Assembly: GCA_902475025.1 (NCBI GenBank)
Contig: CABRXX010000087.1
Coordinates: forward strand, 1-8,815
Origin: Merdiplasma sp905207905
Lineage (GTDB): Bacteria; Bacillota; Clostridia; Lachnospirales; Lachnospiraceae
DNA length: 8,815 bases
Reading direction: 5' to 3'
How positions within the stretch are numbered: the stretch's first letter is position 1; the number at the start of each line of letters is the position of its first letter. The notes beneath the pieces are model-generated. The model did no database searches. It saw nothing but the letters and a program-made list of their open reading frames with translations, and had not been told where the DNA came from. The position numbers were made by a program, and so were the translations under genes. Positions 1-5,377 of the stretch are shown in pieces.

Positions 1-2
1 GT

Positions 3-71
3 CTGCCCAAAGTACCGGCTGCAGAGCGGATCGACGTAGACGAGACTGGAAAGATTTCCGGCCTGTTCTAA
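3..71 (+). CDS. fhs: Formate--tetrahydrofolate ligase, C-terminal end only (partial)
   Basis: The window opens inside a + strand reading frame that ends at TAA 69-71. Its 22 visible residues read LPKVPAAERIDVDETGKISG followed by Leu-Phe. This matches my memory of the conserved C-terminus of formyltetrahydrofolate synthetase, which typically runs '...MPGLPK.PAA..IDID..G.I.GLF' and ends exactly at Phe. The enzyme is cytosolic and joins formate to tetrahydrofolate using ATP. This feeds purine synthesis and, in acetogens, the methyl branch of the Wood-Ljungdahl pathway. The next gene is a formate/nitrite-family channel, which supports the call. The rest of the gene (about 535 residues) lies outside the window. 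The other two frames here give basic or stop-interrupted peptides. The call rests on a short tail, so it is probable rather than certain. Confidence 0.75.
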   Translation: MPKVPAAERIDVDETGKISGLF

Positions 72-83
72 GGCGGCTTTAAG

Positions 84-95
84 ACAGAATTCTGT
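84..95. repeat. 12-bp perfect palindrome just after the fhs stop
   Basis: ACAGAATTCTGT is its own reverse complement, and the flanks TTA/TAA extend the symmetry to about 22 bases with mismatches. It begins 13 bases after the fhs stop. No T-run follows, so it is not a standard terminator. It could be an operator or a small RNA stem. Confidence 0.35.
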
Positions 96-103
96 TCTAA
101 GAT

Positions 104-214
104 GAAAACGGTGGATGACACCAAAATGGTGACTGTCAGCAGTTTTCGGGACAGCTTGAAGAAACGCAGGGGGAAATATAGAAAACCCTTCCCACAATGG
201 GGAGGCCCCCTGCG
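104..214 (+). promoter_or_regulatory. Structured spacer/leader upstream of the FNT channel gene (two stem-loops)
   Basis: Stem-loop A: GAAAAC (104-109) pairs with GTTTTC (142-147). Inside it, TGACA (116-120) pairs with TGTCA (134-138), and CCA pairs with TGG around an AAA loop. Stem-loop B: CGCAGGGGG (165-173) pairs perfectly with CCCCCTGCG (206-214). Nested in B, CCTTCCC (187-193) pairs with GGGGAGG (199-205, one G-U) around the loop ACAAT. B has 13 unpaired bases on its left side and none on the right. No T-run follows either hairpin, so fhs transcripts probably read through into the channel gene. I compared it from memory with the tetrahydrofolate, ZTP/pfl, fluoride, TPP and FMN riboswitch signatures and it matched none. 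It may be an mRNA stability or processing element or an unassigned regulatory RNA. Confidence 0.5.
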
Positions 215-248
215 GTAAATAGAAAAATTGGGGAAGAGAGTGATTCCT

Positions 249-1022
249 ATGTATGAAAATGATATCGTAGCAGTCAGCACGACTGCCAAAAACAAAGTGA
301 ATTTTATGGAAAAAAACCTGCTGGGATTTTTTCTCATGTCCTGTATGGCAGGCCTTTACATCGGCCTTGGCAGTATCCTTATGGGGATCATAGGCGGAAC
401 CTTTAATGCAGCAGGGGCTTACAGCACAAAACTGATCAACGGTCTGGTATTTTCCGTGGGTCTTTGCATGGTGACGAATGCTGGTTCTGAACTGTTCACT
501 GGAAACAATATGGTAATGGCAGTGGGCGGATATGCCAAGACAGTTACCTGGGGCAAGGTAGCGAAATACTGGGCAATCTGCTGGCTGGGCAATCTGGTAG
601 GTTCTGTACTTACCGGAGGCATCTTCAGTCTCACGGGAATCGCTACGGGTGATGTGGGCGCTTATTTTGGAAGTCTGGCTGCCGGCAAGATGGCAGGAAC
701 GCCCATGAATCTGCTGACCAAAGGTATCCTGTGCAATATCTGCGTATGCGTAGCCATCTGGTGTGGTGCAAGGCTGAAATCAGAGGGTGCAAAGATTGCC
801 ATGTGTATTGCCTGTGTAGTGACTTTTGTAAGCTGCGGTTTTGAGCACAGCATTGCCAATATGACTTTCTTTACGGTTGGACTGTTAAATCCCAATGGCG
901 CAGCAGTAAGCCTTGGCGGAGCTGTTTACAATCTGGCCATCGTTACCATCGGAAATATGATTGGCGGAGCACTGCTGGTAGGACTTCCCTACTACCTTAC
1001 AGGAAAGGCAAAGAAGAATTAA
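249..1022 (+). CDS. Formate/nitrite transporter (FNT) family channel
   Basis: This 257-residue integral membrane protein is in the usual FNT size range. FNT proteins are pentameric inner-membrane channels that pass formate, nitrite, hydrosulfide or related small anions with protons. The family hallmarks are visible: G-S-ELFTGN at residues 79-86, KGILCN at 158-163 and GFEHSIANM at 197-205. His200 in the last motif corresponds to the conserved pore histidine of FocA. About six hydrophobic helices are evident. I chose ATG 249 over an in-frame TTG at 228: a weak purine-rich site (AGAGAG, 235-240) lies 8 bases upstream of the ATG, and nothing suitable precedes the TTG. The gene follows the fhs end by 177 bases on the same strand, so formate is the most likely substrate. 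Sequence alone cannot separate formate from nitrite or hydrosulfide specificity. Confidence 0.92.
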   Translation: MYENDIVAVSTTAKNKVNFMEKNLLGFFLMSCMAGLYIGLGSILMGIIGGTFNAAGAYSTKLINGLVFSVGLCMVTNAGSELFTGNNMVMAVGGYAKTVTWGKVAKYWAICWLGNLVGSVLTGGIFSLTGIATGDVGAYFGSLAAGKMAGTPMNLLTKGILCNICVCVAIWCGARLKSEGAKIAMCIACVVTFVSCGFEHSIANMTFFTVGLLNPNGAAVSLGGAVYNLAIVTIGNMIGGALLVGLPYYLTGKAKKN

Positions 1023-1041
1023 CACGGCGAAAGAAGCTTCT

Positions 1042-1063
1042 GCACAGTTGTTTTTCACTGTGC
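1042..1063 (+). other. Small hairpin after the FNT gene
   Basis: GCACAGT (1042-1048) pairs with ACTGTGC (1057-1063) around an 8-base T-rich loop, about 20 bases after the FNT stop. No T-run follows, so it is more likely a 3' stabilising hairpin than the terminator, which lies at 1140-1196. Confidence 0.4.
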
Positions 1064-1139
1064 GGGAAATCCAGAGTATCTATATAAGGAATGACCAGGA
1101 TTTTTGCATCGAGTGTTATGGAATAGATAAAAGCAATAA

Positions 1140-1196
1140 AAAAGGACAGCCCCCATACGTTCGGAAATTTTTCGGACTGATGGGGGCTGTCCTTTT
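1140..1196. terminator. Bidirectional rho-independent terminator between convergent genes
   Basis: A perfect 17-bp inverted repeat (1140-1156 with 1180-1196; core GGACAGCCCCCAT) encloses a 23-base loop. The loop contains two direct copies of TTCGGA (1160-1165 and 1171-1176). Read on the minus strand, the stem runs into TTTTTTATTG, a good U-tract for the gene at 1267-1731. Read on the plus strand it ends in TTTT and would stop transcription from the FNT gene. Confidence 0.88.
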
Positions 1197-1266
1197 GCTG
1201 CGGCGCTGCAGTTTCCAGCGGTAATGGAGCGCAAACAGCCTCAAAGCGTTGGAAGATGGAAAAGGG

Positions 1267-1731
1267 CTATTGCCAGTTGGCAGCTTTGGCAACTTCCAGG
1301 GCATCATGGACAGCGTTCAGCAGCATCTGAGAAGTGTACTTGTTGTTTTCCGGGCAGGTGATATTTTCCAGAGACTGCTTTTCACAGATCTGAGCAGACA
1401 GCTCCTCCAAAGAAGGAGACACCAGAGGGTACATAGCAGTGGCAGCCTCGCTTAAGTTTACCAGCCGGATGGAGTTGATGTGATTTTCATCCACCACCAC
1501 CTCCACATCCACAGTGGATTCTCCCAGGGTGATGGGAGTGGTGTACACGCCGGCTATGTACTGAGCCGTATCGGTTTCAGATGCTGGCTGGAGCCCGGAG
1601 GTTTTCTTGGAAGGTTTGGAGGAAAACATGAAAAAAAGCAGAACTGCCAGGGCTATAAGCAGTACCAGAAAAATGGCAGTGTAGATGATTTCCCGCATTT
1701 TCACAACCATGATTTTTGTCTTAGAACTCAT
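1267..1731 (-). CDS. Membrane-anchored FMN-binding-domain-like protein, probably not flavinylated
   Basis: The product has 154 residues. A single hydrophobic helix spans about residues 14-36, preceded by Lys/Arg, so the rest probably lies outside the cytoplasmic membrane. After a Ser/Lys/Thr-rich linker comes AGVYTTPITLG at 60-70, then a short beta-rich stretch (VDVEVVVDENHINSIRLV, 74-91) and a C-terminal YTSQMLLNAVHDALEVA segment from 132. This order resembles small FMN_bind (RnfG/NqrC C-terminal type) domains, which usually end in SGATYTS..L..AV..AL. Here the SGAT positions read ENNK (128-131), so the threonine that carries covalent flavin is replaced by lysine. I chose ATG 1731 because AGAGGTG sits 4 bases upstream of it; an upstream in-frame ATG at 1758 has no ribosome site. 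The family call is moderate, and the function is unknown. Confidence 0.6.
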   Translation of the reverse strand: MSSKTKIMVVKMREIIYTAIFLVLLIALAVLLFFMFSSKPSKKTSGLQPASETDTAQYIAGVYTTPITLGESTVDVEVVVDENHINSIRLVNLSEAATAMYPLVSPSLEELSAQICEKQSLENITCPENNKYTSQMLLNAVHDALEVAKAANWQ

Positions 1732-1896
1732 GGAGCACCTCTTTGCCGTTTTTTTCATTTTATGAGAGCAACGAAGTGATTATGCGGGGAAGAGGGAAAA
1801 AACAGAAGGATCCGGACGTTTTTTCTTTGCAGAAGAGGAACTGCGGCTTCCCGACCGTCTGAAAATTAAATTACAGTAAAAATTATAAAACTTTTA

Positions 1897-1925
1897 TTGC
1901 TAGAATCTGGGAAAAAGTGTATGAT
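1897..1925 (+). promoter_or_regulatory. Probable sigma-A promoter of the degV gene
   Basis: TTGCTA (1897-1902) and TATGAT (1920-1925) are separated by 17 bases, in an A/T-rich stretch. The predicted transcript would start near 1932, giving a leader of about 30 bases before the ATG at 1962. Confidence 0.6.
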
Positions 1926-1961
1926 TAGTGGGAAAAGCCTGAATAAAAAGGAGGAACTGCT

Positions 1962-2831
1962 ATGACAGATTATATAATTACCTCAGACAATATGGTGGAT
2001 TTACCTGATGAGTATGTCCGGGAGCACGGGCTGATGCTCATGTCTTTGACGTATCTTTTGGAGGGAGTAAGTTATAATGAAGATCATCCACTCCCTTATC
2101 AAGAATTTTATGCAAAGATGCGGTCAGGTTCCATGCCTACGACCTCTCAGATCAATCCGGAGGAGGCAAAAGAAAAGTTCCGCGCATTTTTGAAGGTTCA
2201 TAAACAAATTATTCATATTGCATTTTCCAGCGGCTTAAGCGGCACCTGCGGCAGTGTGGCGATCGCAGCCAGAGAACTGATGGAGGAGGATCCGGAGTGC
2301 CGGATCACGGTGATAGATTCACTGGCAGCCTCTTTGGGCCAGGGACTTTTGGTGCATAAGGCTTTAGAACAGCAGAAGAAAGGCTTAAGCTATGAGAAAC
2401 TGGTTCAGTGGCTGGAAGAACATCGTCTGAATGTATGTCACAATTTTACCGTGGACGATCTGTTCCATCTCTACCGGGGAGGCCGGGTATCTAAGGCTGC
2501 TGCTGTGGTGGGAACCATGATCAATTTAAAGCCGCTGCTTCATGTAGACAATGAAGGAAAACTGATCCCGGTGGGCAAGGTTCGGGGCAGAAAGAAATCT
2601 CTTACAGCCTTGGTGGATGCCATGGAACAACAGATCGGAAGCTGGAGAGATAAAAATGATGTGGTATTTATCAGTCACGGTGACTGTATAGAGGACGCAG
2701 AGTTTGTGAAGAAGCTGGTGGAACAGCGGTTTGGTATCCAGAACTTTATCATTAATCCGGTAGGCCCCACCATTGGCGCTCATTCTGGTCCTGGTACGCT
2801 GGCTCTGTTCTATATGGGAGACGTGAGGTAA
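1962..2831 (+). CDS. DegV family protein (FakB-like fatty-acid-binding protein)
   Basis: The product has 289 residues, the normal DegV length, and covers the family end to end. Visible signatures are: TSDN near the N-terminus; PTTSQ at 59-63; SSGLSGT at 89-95; DS...SLGQG at 119-128; FTVDDLFHLYRGGR at 162-175; NLKPLLHVDNEGKL at 188-201; and GPTIGAHSGPGTLAL at 268-282. DegV proteins bind a fatty acid in a deep pocket. In the FakA/FakB system they present it to the kinase FakA, which makes acyl-phosphate for phospholipid synthesis. The TSQ, SGLSGT and AHSGPGT segments are the usual carboxylate-contacting region. The start is set by AAGGAGG (1948-1954), 7 bases before the ATG. No fakA is in the window, and Firmicutes often carry several scattered degV genes, so which acyl chain it prefers cannot be told. 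Confidence 0.93.
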   Translation: MTDYIITSDNMVDLPDEYVREHGLMLMSLTYLLEGVSYNEDHPLPYQEFYAKMRSGSMPTTSQINPEEAKEKFRAFLKVHKQIIHIAFSSGLSGTCGSVAIAARELMEEDPECRITVIDSLAASLGQGLLVHKALEQQKKGLSYEKLVQWLEEHRLNVCHNFTVDDLFHLYRGGRVSKAAAVVGTMINLKPLLHVDNEGKLIPVGKVRGRKKSLTALVDAMEQQIGSWRDKNDVVFISHGDCIEDAEFVKKLVEQRFGIQNFIINPVGPTIGAHSGPGTLALFYMGDVR

Positions 2832-2870
2832 ATTGGTGGAAGCGTTTTGGGGGTGAGTGATAAGCAGCTC

Positions 2871-2900
2871 TTGACTTGTGAGATTTTTGTCAATTATATT
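2871..2900 (+). promoter_or_regulatory. Candidate promoter upstream of spoVAF
   Basis: TTGACT (2871-2876) and TATATT (2895-2900) are 18 bases apart, a fair sigma-A-type match. A start near 2907 would place the transcript's 5' end right at the base of the hairpin at 2910-2982. A sigma-A-like promoter for a forespore gene is unexpected. I did not find a convincing sigma-F/G pair in the same spacer, so this call is tentative. Confidence 0.4.
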
Positions 2901-2909
2901 TTTTGAAAA

Positions 2910-2982
2910 TTTGGAGACTCTATTCTTAGTATACAACTGCAGAACGTTACCTGCAGCGAAACGAAGAACAGGAGTCTCCAAA
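2910..2982 (+). promoter_or_regulatory. Long 5' leader hairpin masking the spoVAF ribosome site
   Basis: TTTGGAGACTC (2910-2920) pairs perfectly over 11 bp with GAGTCTCCAAA (2972-2982). A second stem, TTCTT (2923-2927) with AAGAA (2964-2968), and a third, CTGCAG (2937-2942) with CTGCAG (2951-2956), continue inward to the loop AACGTTAC. The Shine-Dalgarno AGGAG (2970-2974) enters the base stem, and the stem ends 3 bases before the ATG at 2986. The arrangement would limit ribosome access unless the stem opens. It could also act as a 5' mRNA stabiliser. Confidence 0.6.
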
Positions 2983-2985
2983 ATT

Positions 2986-4398
2986 ATGGAAAAAATTACA
3001 AACAGTCTGCAGGAGAATGAGGCGCTGTTAAGTCAGCTTTTGCGGATCGAGGAAAATTTTGATATTGTAAAGCGGCAGACCATGGTAGCAGACAGAGCGG
3101 CCTGTCTTTTTTTCGTGGACGGCTTTGTGAAAGATGAAATCATGGAAAAATTGATGGACTTTTTTTATTCTATTGTGCCGTCGGATCTTCCCCAGGACAG
3201 CCAGGGATTGTTTCAGGGATTTATTCCTTATATTGAAGTGGAATTGGCACAAAAGACTCAGGAGATCGCAGAAGGGATTTTATCCGGTATGATGTGTCTG
3301 GTGATCGACGGATACACCAAATGTTTTCTTATTGACTGCAGAACCTATCCGGTGCGGAGTGTGGAGGAGCCGGAGAAGGATAAGGCTCTTAGAGGGTCCA
3401 GGGACGGTTTTGTGGAAACGGTGATTTTTAATACAGCACTGATTCGCAGACGGATCCGCAGCCCTTGGTTTTCCACCAGGCAAATGACAGTGGGAGAAGC
3501 CTCAAAAACGGACGTGGTTTTATGTTACATGGAAGATCGGGTGGATAAAAAATTTTTGAAAAAAATTCAGGATCAGATTGCCGGGATCCGGGTGGATGCC
3601 CTGACGATGAATCAGGAAAGCCTGGCGGAGTGCCTTCATCCCAAACGATGGTGGAATCCGTTCCCTAAATTTCGATATACAGAGCGGCCGGATACAGCCG
3701 CAGCCAGTATTCTGGAGGGAAAGATTGTGATTCTGGTGGACAACTCTCCCTCTGCCATGATCCTTCCTGCAGCCTTATTGGATATTCTGGACGAGGCGGA
3801 TGACTATTATTTTCCTCCGGTTACCGGAACTTATCTTCGCTTGTCCAGGTTTTTGATTGCATTGCTGACGTTGTTTCTTACACCGGTGTGGCTGCTTTTG
3901 CTGGAGCATCCGCAATGGGTACCGTCTGGGCTTTCCTTTATTTTGCTGGAGGAGGCGCCGAATGTGCCCATCATCTGGCAGCTTCTTCTGCTGGAACTGG
4001 CCATTGACGGACTGCGGCTGGCTTCTATCAACACCCCGACTATGCTGAACACGCCACTCAGTGTGATCGCAGGTATTGTAGTGGGGGAATTTGCAGTAAA
4101 ATCCGGGTGGTTTCATTCAGAGACTATGCTGTACATGGCATTTGTGGCGATTGCAAACTACACCCAGGCCAGCCTGGAGCTTGGCTATGCACTGAAATTT
4201 ATGCGGCTTATGCTTTTGATTTTTACGGCTGCAGTTGGTCTGCCGGGCTTTTTGGCAGGAACCGGGCTGATCTTTCTCTTTTTATTGTGTAACAAAACAC
4301 TTTCCGGGGAGAGCTATCTTTATCCCATTATACCCTTTGATTTTGGGAAGCTGATGCAGCGTCTGTTCCGAAAAAGAATTCCATGCAAAAAAGAATAA
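2986..4398 (+). CDS. spoVAF: Stage V sporulation protein AF-like (GerA-family spore membrane protein)
   Basis: The product has 470 residues; Bacillus SpoVAF is about 490. The N-terminal soluble half carries the family's most conserved block, RDGFVETVIFNTALIRRRIR (139-158), preceded by IDCRTYPVRSVEEPE (116-130). Then come NPFPKFRYTERPDTAAA (224-240), LEGKIVILVDNSPSAMILP (243-261) and VTGTYLRLSRF (279-289). From about 290 to 436 there are several hydrophobic segments, as in GerA A-subunits. These phrases match SpoVAF better than the GerAA/GerKA nutrient receptors. SpoVAF sits in the spore inner membrane and is linked to germination and the SpoVA dipicolinic acid channel. I chose ATG 2986 over an upstream in-frame GTG at 2878: AGGAG lies 11 bases before the ATG, and the extra 36 residues would be translated leader hairpin. 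The gene stands apart from any spoVA operon here. Confidence 0.88.
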   Translation: MEKITNSLQENEALLSQLLRIEENFDIVKRQTMVADRAACLFFVDGFVKDEIMEKLMDFFYSIVPSDLPQDSQGLFQGFIPYIEVELAQKTQEIAEGILSGMMCLVIDGYTKCFLIDCRTYPVRSVEEPEKDKALRGSRDGFVETVIFNTALIRRRIRSPWFSTRQMTVGEASKTDVVLCYMEDRVDKKFLKKIQDQIAGIRVDALTMNQESLAECLHPKRWWNPFPKFRYTERPDTAAASILEGKIVILVDNSPSAMILPAALLDILDEADDYYFPPVTGTYLRLSRFLIALLTLFLTPVWLLLLEHPQWVPSGLSFILLEEAPNVPIIWQLLLLELAIDGLRLASINTPTMLNTPLSVIAGIVVGEFAVKSGWFHSETMLYMAFVAIANYTQASLELGYALKFMRLMLLIFTAAVGLPGFLAGTGLIFLFLLCNKTLSGESYLYPIIPFDFGKLMQRLFRKRIPCKKE

Positions 4399-4429
4399 AA
4401 CAGAGGGAACGGTGCATATTAACCATAGG

Positions 4430-4446
4430 AGCAGCAAACGGCTGCT
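4430..4446 (+). other. Small hairpin between spoVAF and the lipoprotein gene
   Basis: AGCAGC (4430-4435) pairs with GCTGCT (4441-4446) around the 5-base loop AAACG. No T-run follows, so read-through from spoVAF into the lipoprotein gene is likely. It may mark an RNA processing or stability point in a two-gene transcript. Confidence 0.35.
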
Positions 4447-4473
4447 TAGAATAAATGGTAAAGGAGATATGGT

Positions 4474-4908
4474 ATGAAAAAGATTCAGATGTTTGTGATT
4501 GGCGCAGCGGCTCTGATCTGTGCAGGAGCACTGACTGCCTGTGGAAATGACAAAAATAATACGCCAACAGAAAAGCCCGGGAATCTTAATGCAGCTACTA
4601 CGGAAAATGCAGAGCATAAGACCAGCGCGCCAGATAACAGAGGAAACGCAGGAAATTCCAATGTAGACGGTATGCGTGGAGATGACGGAACGATAAAAGA
4701 TGCGGCAGATGATCTGGGTAATGCTGGAAAAGATATCGTGGATGGTGTGGGCGATGCCGGAAAAGATATTGTGGACGGTGTAGGTGATGCCGGAAAGAAA
4801 ATTATTGACGGCGCGGAAAATTTGGGAGACGGGATCATGAACGGCTCCAATCAGAATAAGGAGAATACAGCTGAAACTGCGGCAGACCATACAGGTGTGA
4901 ATCCTTAG
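4474..4908 (+). CDS. Small repeat-containing lipoprotein of unknown function
   Basis: The product has 144 residues. A lipoprotein signal peptide is clear: MKK, a hydrophobic core at about 6-20, then the lipobox LTAC with the acylated Cys at 23. The mature part is hydrophilic and rich in Asn, Asp, Gly and Ala with no recognisable enzyme motif. Residues 82-114 are three tandem 11-residue repeats (GNAGKDIVDGV, GDAGKDIVDGV, GDAGKKIIDGA), with a degenerate fourth (ENLGDGIMNG, 115-124). Their spacing suggests an amphipathic helix or membrane-surface segment. AAGGAG (4461-4466) lies 7 bases before the ATG. The gene follows spoVAF by 75 bases on the same strand with no terminator between, so co-expression during sporulation is a reasonable inference. 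I do not recognise a named family; resemblance to YhcN/YlaJ spore lipoproteins is only in general character. Confidence 0.8.
   Translation: MKKIQMFVIGAAALICAGALTACGNDKNNTPTEKPGNLNAATTENAEHKTSAPDNRGNAGNSNVDGMRGDDGTIKDAADDLGNAGKDIVDGVGDAGKDIVDGVGDAGKKIIDGAENLGDGIMNGSNQNKENTAETAADHTGVNP
4717..4815 (+). repeat. Three tandem 33-bp coding repeats
   Basis: In-frame units at 4717-4749, 4750-4782 and 4783-4815 each encode G-(N/D)-AGK-(D/K)-I-(V/I)-DG-(V/A). The units differ mainly at third codon positions (for example GCT/GCC, ATC/ATT, GAT/GAC). They are therefore old duplications kept at protein level rather than a recent slippage event. Confidence 0.85.
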
Positions 4909-4934
4909 AAGTGAAATTCAGCCTTTTCTGACTC

Positions 4935-5087
4935 CAAGACCTCAGCCATAGAGATTTGCTGGATGTTCAAGGCGGACGATAGAAGCGTATGGATATACGC
5001 TGATGGCATCCAACACAGAAAACCTGGCAAATCTCATGGCTTGAGGCGTTTTGTCCGATGTACATTGATGCTGCGGATGCTTTTTTT
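4935..5087 (+). other. Long bulged stem-loop followed by a T-run: candidate structured RNA or unusual terminator
   Basis: The arms 4940-4959 and 5027-5046 pair over 19 bp with two single-base bulges (A4950 and T5042). Five further pairs extend outward, CAAGA (4935-4939) with TTTTG (5049-5053). Inside, TGGATG (4960-4965) pairs with CATCCA (5007-5012), and AGCGTAT (4984-4990) with ATACGCT (4995-5001) around GGAT. A 14-base unpaired stretch lies on the 3' side (5013-5026). A run of seven T follows at 5081-5087. GCATCC (5006-5011) could instead pair with GGATGC (5075-5080) next to the T-run, which would break the CATCCA pairing. I could not match it to 6S, SRP, RNase P, tmRNA or a riboswitch class I know. 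The strand assignment rests on the T-run. No convincing protein fits the stretch. Confidence 0.5.
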
Positions 5088-5227
5088 ATTTTATAGAAAA
5101 TTCCTTCCTATGAAACAAAATGCTTGGCAGGATCGCACTGCGGCGGACAGGGAAGATGGCGCCGAAGTGACAAGGCCCAGGTAAAGGAGATGTCGTAAAA
5201 TATTACTTCCGGTGGATTTTTGATGTG

Positions 5228-5263
5228 TTTTTCTCCGAAAAGATATTATTTTTCGGAGAAAAA
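5228..5263. repeat. 14-bp perfect inverted repeat with A/T ends
   Basis: TTTTTCTCCGAAAA (5228-5241) is the exact reverse complement of TTTTCGGAGAAAAA (5250-5263), with an 8-base loop. On either strand the stem ends in A, not T, so it is not a normal terminator. It is about 115 bases before the hisA start. It could be a protein-binding palindrome or an RNA stem. The rest of 5094-5377 shows only a weak promoter and a tiny possible ORF. Confidence 0.6.
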
Positions 5264-5279
5264 TTATGAAAAGCAGTGG

Positions 5280-5308
5280 TTGTGCAGAGAAAAAAGATAG
5301 GTTAGAAT
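5280..5308 (+). promoter_or_regulatory. Possible promoter for the hisA-type gene
   Basis: TTGTGC (5280-5285) and TAGAAT (5303-5308) are separated by 17 bases. The -10 box is a good match and the -35 box is poor. Transcription would start near 5315, giving a leader of about 63 bases. Confidence 0.35.
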
Positions 5309-5377
5309 AGGAACAGAGGATTGCTTAGGCTTTTGTCTGAATTGATTTGATCAAAGGAAAGCAAGGAGGCGTACGGG

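Noticed and set aside
156..182. Possible promoter (TTGAAG / TATAGA) within the FNT leader
   Set aside because: The spacing is only 15 bases and both boxes overlap the stem-loop B arm; too weak to call.
228..248. TTG start extending the FNT channel by 7 residues
   Set aside because: No ribosome site precedes TTG 228; ATG 249 has a better-placed purine-rich site.
2526..2981. Minus-strand 151-residue frame over degV and the spoVAF leader
   Set aside because: It is antisense to the clearly conserved DegV C-terminus and the leader hairpin, with no family features.
4282..4890. Minus-strand 202-residue open frame over the lipoprotein gene
   Set aside because: It is antisense to spoVAF's end and the lipoprotein repeats, which explain its repeated hydrophobic pattern; it has no ribosome site.
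4963..5184. Possible 73-residue protein in the gap after the lipoprotein gene
   Set aside because: It has no Shine-Dalgarno, its start lies inside a base-paired arm of the structured element, it crosses the T-run, and its composition is unlike a real protein.
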